Program-made: the position numbers and the translations under genes
In this document: in pieces, positions 1-11,099 of the stretch
Position numbering within the stretch: position 1 is the stretch's first letter
How the letters are laid out: every line of letters begins with the position of its first letter
Notes under the pieces: model-generated
Database searches by the model: none
What the model was told of the DNA's origin: nothing
What the model saw: only the letters and a program-made list of their open reading frames with translations
NCBI GenBank assembly: GCA_951217055.1
Contig: OX578278.1
Location: 41,513,115 to 41,577,114, forward strand
Source: Gerris lacustris
Taxonomy: Eukaryota; Arthropoda; Insecta; Hemiptera; Gerridae
DNA: 64,000 nt
Direction: 5' to 3'

Positions 1-430
1 AAAATAAAGTGGCCTTTTAAAAAAAGTCTGTCTGTCATCCGTTGGCTATAGTCTCTGGGCAGACTCGTGGAGTCTAAAACCTCTCTCCCACTCTATCTCG
101 GAACCTTTTCTACAACTAGATGTAGAAGACAACCAAAAGGATTTCAAATTTTCTTTATGTTTTTGTCATAGTCCTTGCTTGTTGGAAGGACAATCCTTGA
201 TACGCCATGAAGGATGTGATGTTCTTCATTCATTCTTCTTCCCCTGGGTCTTCTGCCTTCTCAACGAGCTTAGCGGTATTTTTTGGTCAATCTCTGTTTG
301 ACTGCTTCGCAAGTGCCCAAACCAGCGTAACTAGGTATTTTGAGCGTATCACGTGCTGCACTTTCAATTCTAGCCTTATGGTGGTATTTCTGATTCTGTC
401 CCTTAATTTGAAAAAAAAACAAAAAAAAAA
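1..430 (-). pseudogene. RTE-type LINE 3' coding remnant
   Basis: On the minus strand the translation reads RDRIRNTTIRLELKVQHVI, followed after frame breaks by WALAKQSNRD and PKNTAKLVEKAEDPGEEE. Insect RTE polymerases end in a similar way: a block like RDRIRN..I, then a W-A-G-H-like block, then basic sequence. Stops and frame changes make this a dead fragment. No RT catalytic motif is included, and the element probably continues beyond the left edge of the window. The assignment is by eye from weakly conserved C-terminal motifs, so it is moderate to low confidence. Confidence 0.4.
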
Positions 431-1335
431 AAAAACCATCTGTTGAACACTTTTTAAATATTTGTATTTATGATTATTTGGATTTAAATTCAGAGTCTCC
501 ATGTTAATGAGAAAGTTTTGTTCGAGTTTGTCAGCTCGATTTTTTCCTTGACAAGTTAATAAGGTCAAACCTTGACGGATGTATAACCGTATAACCTAAT
601 GGAAACCCCTTGAAATAATGTACCTATTACCTACTATATGTAATCTATATATATATCATTGGTTTGTGTTGCTACCGTTAATCTTTTATAATACCTTGAA
701 AACTCGAATGCATTTTCTGAAACGTCGGTAAATCTAACACTATGTTTTGTACTTTTGATTGATCCTCGCTATCCTCAAATTCTTTTAAGTTAACTCAACA
801 CATTTCACTCCCTAATGGGCATCTTCAGGCCTGTAATTTCTTCTACCTAGAGCACAACATTAATTTAATTTACTGATTTCCTTTATGAAATATTGCCGTC
901 CAATTACTCAAGTAGCACAATTGAGCCGAATGTTATCCTGTCCATAAATCGTTGGTGCATAGTTTCTCCATATGGTCTGGTCATACCAATTTTGATGCCT
1001 TATTGTATCCTCCTGATAATAGCCATGGGTCAATGTTACAGAAGTAGGTTCATTATGGGGATCTCATGGATATCCATTTTTGGTAAGTCATGGGCTCGTT
1101 GAATGAAACAAAGATCTCCCTAACATATTTTAAAACATATATATCTAGTTTTTATTGTTGCTGATAAGTAAATAAATTTGTTGGTTTTGTTATTTGATGT
1201 ACTTTCTAAGTTAAAATTGTCCAAAATTCCAGTGACGGTAATAATTTTACTGTGTGTTAAATATAAAGTTATATTTCCTAAAGCTATTTGCCTATACTAA
1301 AAATAACAGAATTATCCAAAAGTAGACTTTTTACG
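431..1335. other. AT-rich sequence, no gene recognised
   Basis: This stretch has an A-rich run near 410-436 and otherwise ordinary AT-rich sequence. The one open frame on the plus strand (893-1102) has no recognisable domain and no convincing splice signals. I see no supported feature. Confidence 0.5.
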
Positions 1336-2072
1336 TAGTGCAAATGATGGTGTTAGAAGGTTTGAAACAGTCTGGAATATTCAACAGAATAAAAGAAGTT
1401 GTGATTTTAGGTTCTATAGTATCTATTTTGCTTTTGACTCCTTAGAACATCCAAGTATATGGAAGGCGTTAAAAGAACACGGAGTAGAAGAAAATTACAT
1501 AGAAATCGTCAAAGTAATCTACAAGGAAAACTAGGTTGCTAGTGCACTTGACAAAATGGGACGATCATTTTATACAAGAAGAGGTTTAAAACAAGGTTGT
1601 CTACTGTCACCAATCATCTTTAATTGTGCACTAAATTATGCATTTGGCAAACTGGAATGGGATGAAAAGGGAATATCTGTATTGGACAAAAAACTAAATA
1701 ACTTACGTTTTGCAGAGGATGTATTGCTGGTATCATCATCGGCAAGTGAACTAGAGGTAATGTTAAACCAACTTATTAAAGCATGTCAGTCAATAAATCT
1801 AGAAATAAATATATTCAAAACCAAGGGTATGACAAACTCAGTTCAATCCCCAGTGAGGGTACAAAAAGATTTTAAAATAGAATACGTTCAAGAATACACA
1901 TACTTAGGACAAACAATATCTTTCGAAAATCAAAGAGAAAAGGAAGTATGCAGAAGAATCGATCGAGGTTGGAGAAAATATTGGTCACTAAAAAGATTTT
2001 TAAAAGTCAAATAGACAGAAGGCTGAAAGCGAAAATAATGTCTGCTGTGTATAGGTCAGCATGTGTATGCTG
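1336..2072 (+). pseudogene. RTE-type LINE reverse transcriptase, middle part
   Basis: The translation carries successive RT palm motifs. First comes a degraded AFDSLEHPSIWKAL block (normally AFDSVDR..LW). A stop codon near 1532 is followed by RRGLKQGCLLSPIIFNCAL, the template-grip motif. Next comes LRFAEDVLLVSS, where FAED replaces the catalytic FADD, and then YTYLGQTIS and a RRIDRGWRKYWSLKRF block. These are the hallmarks of RTE-clade LINE polymerases of insects. The catalytic Asp to Glu change, the stop and a frame end at 2014 show it is inactive. The coding trace stops abruptly near 2070, where a different LINE fragment begins. Its missing tail seems to resume at about 3150, so the CR1/Jockey piece and the (TA)n tract probably lie inside it. 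Confidence 0.85.
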
Positions 2073-2985
2073 ACTTTTATAGTTAATAGTAGTTCACTGT
2101 CTACGTTTCCCTTGGGTAAACTTTTAGGATTAACCCTTGATTGTAACCTAAAATATAGCAATCATGTCAATAGTGCAGTAAAAAAACTTAACTCTGCCTA
2201 TTATTTAATAAGAAAATTAAGAAGCTTTAATTCAGAAGGAGTTATTATCATGCTTTACTATGGTTTAGCTTACCCTTTCATGTCAAGTCACATTCTTGCT
2301 TGGGGCACCAGTGCGCAGGCCAAACGAGTATTTATTATTCAGAAAAGAATAATAAGGACAATATTTCATGTTTCTTCTCGAGACTCAGTCAAACCTATTT
2401 TCATCCAACATAACATCCTAACGCTCTACTCAATATCAATCCAATAATCCTGCCTATTATGCTGCCAATAATCCAGAGAAATTTATAAAATATAGTGACA
2501 CACATAACATGAACACAAGGCACAAAGACTATCTATACCCATTAAAGTGTAGGACAAGTCTTTACAAATTATCTCCCTACAACTTTGCAGTGACCTGTTT
2601 CAACAGATTACCTGCCTCGCTGAAACAATATTCTACCACAAAAAAATTTAAAAATAGTTTAAAGAGATTTCTTGAAACAAAGGCATACTACAGTGTTCAA
2701 GAACATATGCTGGGGGAATGTTGAAATATAAATTATATTTTTTTTTTATTATTGTTATTTTTATTCAATGTTAAAGTTGATTGTCTTATTTTTGTCTGTA
2801 CTTATCAAGTTTATCAGTATATATATATATATTTTGATTATTTATATTTATATTATTCATTATACTATACTCAATGTATTGAAATATTTATTTTACTATT
2901 CAATGTATTTAAGTTTTGTATTTTTTAAATTTTTGTATTATTATGTGACCTACTGCATCCAAGAATACAGCTTGGCAACGCAGCT
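2073..2985 (+). pseudogene. CR1/Jockey-type LINE, C-terminal end of RT
   Basis: From 2115 the frame reads KLLGLTLDCNLKYSNHV, the standard thumb-side block of CR1/Jockey reverse transcriptases, and continues to LTLYSISIQ at 2444. After a frameshift the next frame gives EKFIKYSDTHNMNTRHKDYL and a C-terminal FNRLPASLKQ..KFKNSLKRFL block, ending at a stop near 2722. The tail from 2725 is AT-rich 3' sequence leading into (TA)n. The fragment lacks endonuclease and palm domains, so it is a 5'-truncated LINE copy with one frameshift. It appears to have landed in the RTE element described on either side. Confidence 0.8.
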
Positions 2986-2986
2986 A

Positions 2987-3138
<152 letters not shown>

Positions 3139-3149
3139 AAAATACCCAA

Positions 3150-3580
3150 TTATTTTGTACGGTGCCCAAACATGGTCTCGTTCAGAGAAGATGGAAAATA
3201 AACTTCAACGCAAATGAGTATGGCAAGGAGCATGTGAATCATAGGAAGAGTAGATAGATCAAGCAACAATGAAATAATAAAAACAATAAGGCTAAAGAAT
3301 CTACAGAAAGAGGCTCACCACACGAAGTGGAGATGGGCTAGGTTGGAAAATAATAGATGTGCCAAATTATCAATGGAATGGATCCCTAGAGAAAACAAAA
3401 GAAGGAAAGGAAAACCTATCTTAAGATAGAGAGAAGAAATAGTTGCTAGAGTGGGGGATAATTGGGGTAGAGTGGCTAGGGTCCGCGAGTGTTGGGACAA
3501 GGTGGTGAAAAGACTTTTCTAACCTCAAAACTGACCCTTTCCTCCTTAAGAAAAAAGATGTCCGTGAAGCTTATTATTAT
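3150..3580 (+). pseudogene. RTE-type LINE C-terminal end
   Basis: The translation contains KLQR..MSMARSM, then HHTKWRWARLENNRCAKLSM, then EWIPRENKRRKGKP, and finally VGDNWGRVARVRECWDKVV. This matches the usual RTE end, with its KW-W-A-G-H-like, EWRPR-like and N-W-x-x-x-A-x-D-R-x-x-W-like segments. It ends in a short TTATTATTAT tail at about 3568-3580, typical of RTE 3' microsatellite tails. Stops interrupt the frame. The orientation and missing middle fit the 3' half of the element at 1336-2072, separated from it by the inserted CR1/Jockey piece. Confidence 0.75.
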
Positions 3581-3611
3581 TATATTATCTATTTTGCATA
3601 AACTACAAATG

Positions 3612-3690
3612 GAATCTCTTCTGGGTCAGTGGTTAGTGTGGCTGGGCGTGACGCAAAAAGAACAGGGTTGAAATCCTGAAAATATAACAT
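3612..3690 (+). repeat. tRNA-derived SINE head (A and B box like)
   Basis: GGTCAGTGGTTAGTGTGG near 3624 resembles a pol III A box, and GGTTGAAATCC near 3665 resembles a B box. Spacing and order fit a tRNA-derived SINE promoter. The tRNA fold is poor, so this is a SINE or tRNA pseudogene rather than a functional tRNA. Confidence 0.5.
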
Positions 3691-3719
3691 TATTAGATGT
3701 CTAGTACTATTAAACAAGT

Positions 3720-4012
3720 CATAGAACTGATTTAAAGAATTATATGGAATAAATAGAGAACGGAGGAAGTGTAAGGAAATATTTTAAGACCCAATCAGTA
3801 TAGGTAAAGAGAAAATAGTAGGGTTAAAAGAATGAAAAGATAACAGATATTATAAGCGAATATTACAGCGAACTATATAGAAGCAGAGAAGGATCAAAGA
3901 GAGATGATAAGGAAGAAAAGCAAAATATAATAGATACACAAGTGCCGGAAATAATAAATGTAGAAGTAAATTGGGCAAGTTCTAATGAAAATCATTACCA
4001 AGAGGATTGAAG
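3720..4012 (+). pseudogene. RTE-type LINE, pre-RT linker fragment
   Basis: The block ITDIISEYYSELYRSREGSK, followed by VPEIINVEV, corresponds to the segment just upstream of the RT fingers in RTE polymerases (usually EFYSELY ... VPEIL..EV..AL). Stops are present upstream. The trace ends near 4010. About 370 bp of unrelated AT-rich sequence separates it from the next RTE segment, and both are on the plus strand in element order. Confidence 0.65.
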
Positions 4013-4385
4013 GAAAGATATAGACAATAACTTAAGTATATCACAAACTGGGGATCGCAAAAACTTATCAACTCTAGATTATATTTTGATATTATTTATT
4101 TTTCTCTGTTTTATCCCATTTTTGTTTAATTTGTTTGTTTTGTTATTTATTCTTAGCTTGACTTTTATGGTTTTATTTAATGTATTGCTAGACTATTATA
4201 TTGTTATTTTTAAATTATTTATTGTTTTATTACTTGGGTTTTAGTTGCCCATGGCGGTTGATTCGTTTTTATTATGTCTCGGTTTTCTCTTGCTTTTATA
4301 TTTTTTATTTCCATTTGACATTAATTAGTGGTCGGTAACTGTTTGTTTAGGCACTGAAGATGACCTTATACACTAATTAATTAAT
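4013..4385. other. Unassigned insert with a Penelope-like end motif
   Basis: This T-rich sequence splits two RTE segments. Near its right end, ACTGAAGATGACC at about 4353-4365 resembles the start of the terminal motif seen in Penelope-like and related repeats, but the matching GGTCGAAACG half is missing. It may be a truncated insertion. No coding signal was seen. Confidence 0.3.
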
Positions 4386-4605
4386 ACACATATACCAAGG
4401 AGCGACAATGAACGTTAAGATTGATAAGGTCAGAAACAGAAAGAAAATAAAAGTGAATAGAGGTGTAAGGCAAGGAGACATCACGTCCTAGAATTAGCCT
4501 GCAACCTACGCTAAACGTCGACGCAAGTGGCTCAACATTCTTAAGTTTATGGACGATTGTTACCTTTAACTGTACAAAAGGTAAGAAATTATAAGAAAAT
4601 ATGGA
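4386..4605 (+). pseudogene. RTE-type LINE RT palm fragment
   Basis: The frame reads IYQGATMNVKI, then VNRGVRQGDITS, the RT motif normally written RGVRQGDPLSP. A frame-shifted continuation gives KWLNILKFMDDCY, in which FMDD stands for the catalytic FADD block. It follows the pre-RT fragment at 3720-4012 in the correct order and strand, so the two are probably one interrupted copy. Confidence 0.75.
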
Positions 4606-5640
4606 TTGGCTAGCTAATCAGGAAGGGAATAGGTTCTTAAAAAAATATATTGGGTAGGGATCGTGCCATCAATAAAAATAAAATCTTATAAAACATACAT
4701 TTAATAGATGTAGGTTATGCCTAAATTAAAATGACAGAACATTCTCAAATAAAAGAAAGAAACTTAGGGTTTGTTAATAAAATTATAAAATAAAATTCAA
4801 GAGTCCTTTACTGAACAATACTAATAATAAACTGAGAATAAAAATAGTTACTTTAAAAAAGATGAAAATGAATCTATAAATAAATGAAAAGATATTCTAA
4901 CTTTAATAAAAATGAAAAAGATGATTCTAACTTTAATAAAAAATAAATGTCCATAGTTAACTTAAAAATGAAATTATAAAAAAGAGTGTGGGGGATATTC
5001 TAAAGTGCCACTCCTGGTCTGTAGGCTTTACTCGCCTGGAAATCCCTCCGGAAATTCCTAGGATAGACCAATTCTTACAGCTAAATTATATGACTACCTT
5101 ATTCTAAAATTATTCTAAGTTCTTAATACTAAGGCTTATCTGAGGTGAAGTCGGAGTCCAGCCGTCAATCCACTGAAGCTTCACTTAGAGGCACAGCTGT
5201 CACAGCACACGAATAACTGCACTTTTCACTAAATTGAATATTGAATAACTTTGACTATAAAAAAGTCTGTAGTAATCACCACCCAATGTCTTACGCATAA
5301 ATCCGCAAAGCGAGCGTCAGTTGGCGGTGATGCACAGAGTCTTCACAGACAGACTCTCCGGCCAGGTAACAGGGCCCGACTGAATCCGCAGTTACACGTG
5401 TCACTCCGCACAGTTTGTGAACTCCAATCTCCAGATAAAAACAAACCCCCCACACCTGCCTCTTACAAATAAACACGTTTATCTTTATAAACAAAAGAAT
5501 GAAAAAAAGAAATGCAGATCTTTAACTAAATCATAAAAACAAAAGGCACGTTAGGAAAGAGTTTGGGAATACAAAACAACATAAGAAAATAAAAAAAACC
5601 CTACATCAATATAACTTCACTCTCTCTCTACATAATAAAA
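4606..5640. other. Unassigned insert, GC-richer core at 5000-5470
   Basis: An AT-rich first half leads to a less AT-rich section (about 5000-5470) with several CpG-containing blocks and short open frames on both strands (5251-5472 plus, 5291-5494 minus), neither recognisable. The section could be an LTR or another element's end lying between RTE copies. I found no terminal repeats to prove it. Confidence 0.35.
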
Positions 5641-5642
5641 TT

Positions 5643-6490
5643 ATCTTAAATTGAACTCGCTTCTAATTTTGCCGTTTCACGATATCGTGTTGATAGAAAA
5701 GAATGTAAGCGAGGCAAAAAGAATGATAAGCGAACTGGTGGCGGTCGTCAAGGAGGTAGGGCTTCAGCTGAACTAAACCAAAACCAAGATAATGGGTATT
5801 AATCTGGAGATAGAAGAACCTAAAATACGTGTAGACACAGAAAAATTCAAAGTAGTTTAAGAGTACTTATATTTAGGCACTTTAATAAGCTGCCATAAAG
5901 ACGATCAAGAAAGAGAAGTTAGTCGCAGAATAGCACAAGGATGGCAATCGTACAACAAATACAAACACTTATTTAGATTGGACGTTAAGTTGCTAGAAAA
6001 GAAAAAGTTATGGAATATGTGCGTATTACCGGGTTTAACCTTCGGAGCAAAGACGAGGACACTGAAGAAAAGTACAGTAGATAAGCTGAGAGTAACTCAG
6101 AGAAGAATGGAAAGAAGCATGATAAAGGTATCGCTGAAAGCCAGGAAGAGAAACGAGTAGGTGAGAAAGCAAACAGGTCTAGGAGACATAGGACAGACAG
6201 TAACAGAAAGAAAATGGAGATGGGCAAGACACGTGGAGAGTACTAATGATCAAAGGTGGTCGAAAAGTATGATATATTGGTACCCAAGAGAATTAAAGAG
6301 AAGAAGGGGTAGGTCGCAACTTGGATGGGATGAATAAATGAAAAGATTTTGCGGGGGAGCAACTTGGCAAAGAGTAGACCACGACAGGACTGAGTGGAAG
6401 AAAATGAAAATCGAATACTCCGAAGTATATGGCTTAACAATTGAGAGTGAGACAAAAATAGTATCAGTATTAGGTAATTACTCGTATAAT
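5643..6490 (+). pseudogene. RTE-type LINE, RT palm to C-terminus
   Basis: Allowing one small deletion at about 5670, the translation restarts at the catalytic box (RF-DIVLIEKN). It then gives SEAKRMISELVAVVKEVGLQ, YLYLGTLISC, REVSRRIAQGWQSYNKYKHL, a LPGLTFGAKTRTL block, and RVTQRRMERSMIKVSL. The tail is ERKWRWARHV, YWYPRELKRRRGRSQLGWDE and DRTEWKKMK. This is a nearly complete C-terminal third of an RTE polymerase with at least three in-frame stops. It overlaps the same RT region as the fragment at 4386-4605, so it is a separate copy. Confidence 0.85.
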
Positions 6491-6659
6491 AATTGATTGA
6501 AATAAATAAGTATACGCTGGTTAAAATTATATAAGTTGTAGCAGGCATGCATATGTGATTGAAAGATTATGGAACATTTGTCCAGAAGTTTTTATTATTT
6601 TTTTTGTTGATTAAAGTTATACAATTCTTATAGGAGAAATGTAACATCATTTATCTACG

Positions 6660-7060
6660 ATTGTTACGAAATATAAACATTGTATCTCTGTTTAGATGCG
6701 AAGAAAGTGATTCTTTACGTACTTGTATTCATTGCGCATGCGCGTCTCATAATTCTGAAGAATTCCTCTTTTTTACCGCCCTAGGGTGGTAAAAAAGAAG
6801 AATTCTTCACCTTTACGCACGATTAGCGAGTTTGTTTGCATTTAACAGAACTAATGTGCTGTTTGTTTAATAAAAGTAACTGTTCATATCGAGTTTTTTG
6901 TGAAAATCAATGTGTGATACGCCTTCCGAAATAATTAATTCGGCATAAAATACAACTTATGAATTAATGTCATCTTTATCAAAAGGAAAATACGAACTTG
7001 CATACAGGAAGTTTATTTTTTCTGTATTTATTATTCAAATCTAACAATTGTAGATAACAT
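6660..7060. repeat. Dispersed palindrome-centred repeat, copy 1
   Basis: This segment is strongly similar, in the same orientation, to 45905-46280, from AAATATAAACATTGTATCTC through CGCCTTCCGAAATAATTAA to CATACAGGAAGTTTAT. Its centre holds a 53-bp near-perfect palindrome at 6757-6809 built around CCCTAGGG. No coding potential is seen. The family is unassigned. Confidence 0.8.
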
Positions 7061-7265
7061 AATTTATTAGAATTAAGGAAATTAATTTTTTCCTCACCTT
7101 AGGGCCCACAGCTTGATAGCTGATTTACGTGTCAAAGTATGTATATTATAATAAAATAAAAATATATAATATATCTATAGTTATAAGGTAATTGACTGTA
7201 ATAAATGGAATAAATAAAAATTAAAAAAGTCAGAACTGATTTAGGTATCTACATGAAAGAGAACT
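7061..7265. other. AT-rich spacer
   Basis: Nothing recognisable lies between the dispersed repeat and the hAT target duplication. Confidence 0.5.
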
Positions 7266-8289
7266 ATTGTAAACAGGGCTGGATTTACGCAGGGGCCATG
7301 GGGGCCCGGGCCCCTGGCGGCAAATTTTCGAAGGTGGGAAAAGGCGGCAGAAAGAAAAATAAAACAAAAATCATAAAACATAAAACATATTTTTGAAGTG
7401 AAACTTCTTTGGCGGCGGTAGAGTGAATTCTTTCAAATAGTGAAATCTTATAACGAGGTTTGCGATTCGAGACTCGTCCAAGTGTAACATTTTTACAGAT
7501 TAATTGTATAATATCTATTTTAAGAGCAGCAAATCAAAACTAACATTTATTTTTATTGGAATAAATGTGGTTGCCTTAGCGTAGTAATATATATTTTTCA
7601 ATTAAATTTCCCATAACCATTTCTTAATCCTGAAATTTCGTCAAAAAATGAAAGAGAGCAATGCATTCTAGAACTTAAGTTTCACTTCTAATGCGTGAGA
7701 GCCTCACACTTTTTTTTTTTTTTTTGATATTGGACATTTCAATATGACTCTTGTTAACAAAAAGTATAATATTTATTTATTTACTAATTGAACTTTTTTA
7801 TCCTAATTGTCTAATTGTACAGTTGAGTATGAGCGCAAGTGCAGGTCAGTAGGCATAAGTTTTTATTTATTAGTGTTTAAGTGGATTTTAGATTTTGGGC
7901 ATAGAACGGTTAGTGATTTATAACTCGTCACCGCTAGTTATTCACGTACGCGTACGTACACAAGTTAGATTAGAACTACAGTTTAGGCCAACTTTACTCT
8001 ATTTTTATACAACGTAATCTTTAAAGGTAAAAACATACATAAAACTATGTTTTTAAACAATTTAAAGAATTCCCAGCAGTCAGCAGTTTATAATATAAAC
8101 ATTAAATAATTATTAACTGCATTAAAAACACTTTTCTTTTGCTTTCTTGATAGTCCAGTCGTTTTAGGTTCTGTTCCAAAAAATTCGGAGCTTCAATATA
8201 TTTTTTGATCACTTCATTTTGACGTTCTGAAAAACATAATATTGAAAATCGGCGATAAGATCGTCGTCGCGTTAATTGATATTCAAGGG

Positions 8290-8660
8290 CAAAGGTAAAG
8301 AAATACGGTATTTTGCTAATATCTCGCTTCCTATGGCTCCGAAACCAATCAAGGTGGTTAGCAAAATTAAAGATTACAAAATTTCCCACAAAAAATCTCA
8401 TTAATTATTTATGTGCAATGGACGGTTTACGGAATATACGACGAAGAATATCTAGTGTCCGTTGCCGCACCACTTTTTACGTATTTTTATGAATATCTCG
8501 CTTCCTAAGTCTCGGAGACAAATTAAGGAGATTTAAAAAAAAAATAGATTATTAAATTTCCCACAAAAAAGATATCTTTCATTTTTTACGTACAACGAAC
8601 GGATTAGCAAAAACTTAGCTTATTATAACTTGAGTAGTGTTTGTTTTTGCAAGACTTTTT
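8290..8660 (+). repeat. Diverged direct repeats inside the hAT element
   Basis: Three diverged units share the order TACGTATT..TAT, ATATCTCGCTTCCT, CTCGGAGAC, AAATTTCCCAC and TTTTTTACGT. They occur near 8308, 8490 and 8676, and the last one runs into the palindrome arm. A fourth copy is inverted at about 9290-9420. This points to internal duplication within the element. Confidence 0.65.
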
Positions 8661-9421
8661 ACGTATTTATGTAAACATCTCGCTTCCTCTAGCTCGGAGA
8701 CTAATTGACGGTCAGATCAAAATTGAAGATTATAAAATTTCACTCATGAAACATGATGTTTATTTTTTACGTAGAACGAACCTTTTGGATAATAAAGTGC
8801 TCCAGAGTTTCCGGACAAGACGTAAAAAAAAAAATTTACATAGATAATTGTCTATGTTTTTAACTTGAAGATGATGCTCCTACGGATGCGACAATAGAAG
8901 CAAAATTGGTTGGAAAGTATGGCAACAATATTGTTATTACAACGAAACCAAAAAAAATGACAATGATTAGCTTCCTCGACACTCATGAGACTATTCTTTC
9001 TAAAGCTTGGTATGAAAATAAAAAATTGAATCAAGAAGAAGAACGTCCACGAATAGTTGAAGCTGATGCAGCAATTATTAGAGAAGACGTCCGCAGTATC
9101 GCTGATAACACTAAATCGTAATAGCAATATTCTTGCCATACTTTTCAATCAATTTTGCTTGTATTGTCGCATCGGTTGAAGCATTATCTCCAAGAACCCT
9201 TCAGCTCCGCCAACTTTAATTGACAATTATCTATGTAATAAAACTATTGTTTACGCCTTGTGCGGAAACTTTGGAGCACTTTATTATCCAAAAGGTTCGT
9301 TCTAAGTAAAAAATAAACAAATGTTTCATGTGTGAAATTTTAAAATCTTCAATTTTGATCTGATCGTCAATTGGTCTCCGAGCCAAGGAAGCGAGATATT
9401 TACAAAAATACGCAAAAAGTC
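8653..9421. repeat. Long palindrome inside hAT element
   Basis: The left arm at 8653-8940 is matched in reverse complement by 9118-9421. Shared blocks include AACGAACCTTTTGGATAATA and ATGCGACAATA and AAGCAAAATTG, with scattered substitutions and small indels. The 177-bp loop (8941-9117) is coding-like. The whole would fold as a hairpin of about 290 bp per arm. Confidence 0.85.
8862..9120 (+). pseudogene. Unrecognised coding-like fragment in palindrome loop
   Basis: The frame reads LEDDAPTDATIEAKLVGKYG, then ITTKPKKMTMISFLDTHETI, a charged KKLNQEEERPRIVEADAAII block, and REDVRSIADNTKS before two stops. Composition is protein-like, with charged, helix-compatible segments and an EADA-x-I-I-R-E-D-V-R-S pattern, but I do not recognise the family with confidence. 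The first part is repeated in reverse complement in the opposite palindrome arm, so the frame is present twice head-to-head. It may be a captured or ancestral exon of the element. It is too short to be a functional transposase. Confidence 0.4.
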
Positions 9422-10397
9422 GTGCTTTTCAGAATGTCCAAATGAAGTGATCAAAAAATAAAAAATTGAAGCTTCGAATTTTGAATTTAAATGTCATAAA
9501 TGACATTCCTATTGTTAAAGCAAGACGTAAGACATTTCAATAAACAAATTTCTCAACAAAGGTATTCAATTACTTTTCTTTTTAAGCAAATTTTCTAAGA
9601 AAATTAAGCTATTGCAATGGCTACATAAATTTTAAATGCGAATTTTTGAAAATTTTCTCCATGTTAATGAAATACCATTCTTCATCGATTCCTGAAATTT
9701 AACACTTTTTCTTATGTATGTGTCACTCCAGAAGATCTCACCCTAGGATGCACTTAAAAAATCCAAACAAATTTTTAAATGTCAATAATATCAAAAGAAA
9801 GGCTGAGTTCGTTGGCCAGAATTTTTGGAGTCCATTTAGGGGTCAAATTTTGACAATTTAGGGTCAAAAATAGCATAAAGCGTGTTTTTTCCATTTTACC
9901 CCCCTCTTATATGAAAATATGACAAAAGTGTACAACAATTACTGTTCTCTTAGAGCTTTCCAACGACATGCATCTGGAAGGGTATATTTTGACTTTTGTA
10001 CCCGGTACCCCTGTTTACCAATTTTACCAAAATTTTCCTGTATTATCATAAGGCAATAATACACCGATTTCTTTGAAAATTCGCTAATTAAGTCATGGTT
10101 TCATGACTGGCCGTTTTTTAAAATTATTTTATAACTGCATTTCAACTTTTTATTTCCTAAAAAAAGAAGTTACTGTTAAATTATGACTAATTTTAAAATA
10201 AAACTTGTATATAAATACTGTGGCTTGAAAATTGTTTTTCATCCAAAGACTTTTTTATTTAAAAAAATTGGTATTTGGTTTTAGCCTAGTCCTGTAATAA
10301 TAGTGGAACATTATTTAAATAATATTAAAATAAATCAGGTTAAAAATGGACAAACTATAAAACATTAGTTCATATGTTTTATAAGACAAAACTTGCA

Positions 10398-10428
<31 letters not shown>

Positions 10429-10535
10429 GAGGAATTACAATATTGTCTCAAATTTGGGGGGGGGGGGGGGGGGGCGGCGGCAATTTTTCTTGGGCCCCTG
10501 GCCACCAAATATGTAAATCCAGCTCTGATTGTAAA

Positions 10536-11099
10536 TATTATCTTAGCTGATTAAACATTAGAGTATTGTGGCAATTGTTCATTATTTCAGAATTTACATT
10601 TTGAACATCCGGAATATTCCTAGAACTATACCTAGTTGAAAAAACTATACCTAGTTGAATATTATGCTATATGGACGATGGACGTCCTTTAGATGAGTGG
10701 TTCGTAACGGGGGGGGGCAGGCTATTTAGGGGGGCTTTTTATATTATAATTTTACATTATTTTACCTATTTAATATTTCAATTTGAGTTTTTTGTCCACA
10801 AATAAAGTTATATATAAAATTAGTATTACCTAATAATTGTAATGTTACTTAAAATGGGAGGGGGGAGGCGCAAATATATTATGTGGACTACATGTTAGAG
10901 TTTTCTTAAATCTAAATCGTCGGAACTTCTTTTTTTGTTTGAGTTTTTTCTTGATTTTTAGAATGTATGTGTTGCAGCGCCCCCAAATTAAGAATTATGA
11001 AAAATTTCTTGATTTCCCGCTCCTGTTTGATTTTCCTTAACATGTATTTTTAATTTTTATAGAATTTGGTTCAGTAGTTTTTGCTGCTAGCATTCACTC
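10536..11099. other. Unassigned AT-rich sequence with G runs
   Basis: A sequence near 10694 (GTGGTTCGTAACGGGGGG) looks like one end of a hAT-type element, and another G-run lies at about 10857-10870. I could not find a matching inverted end or a target duplication, so no element is called. There is no coding signal. Confidence 0.4.

Larger units (their letters stand above)
7274..10527. mobile_element. hAT-type element, 3.25 kb, complete ends
   Basis: The left end begins CAGGGCTGGATTTACGCA and the right end, read in reverse complement, begins CAGAGCTGGATTTACATA. The flanks carry an identical 8-bp duplication, ATTGTAAA, at 7266-7273 and 10528-10535. CAG-starting inverted ends with an 8-bp duplication are the hallmark of the hAT superfamily. 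A poly-G and GGCGG-rich block lies just inside each end. No hAT transposase is recognisable, so the element is probably non-autonomous. Inside are a long palindrome (8653-9421), repeated blocks around ATCTCGCTTCC, a short coding-like fragment and a segment (about 9885-10040) of the ATATGACAAAA/GTACCCC repeat family seen again at 52-63 kb. Confidence 0.9.

Noticed and set aside
207..446. Plus-strand 79-residue open frame near the left edge
   Set aside because: It overlaps the minus-strand RTE motifs, ends in a poly-A-derived lysine run and has no recognised domain.
893..1102. 69-residue open frame
   Set aside because: No domain, no splice context and no codon pattern distinguishing it from AT-rich background.
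5251..5494. Overlapping open frames on both strands in the GC-richer insert
   Set aside because: Neither translation resembles a known protein and there are no flanking repeats to place them in an element.
10690..10920. hAT-like end GTGGTTCGTAACGGGGGG
   Set aside because: No matching inverted end or 8-bp duplication was found in the following sequence.
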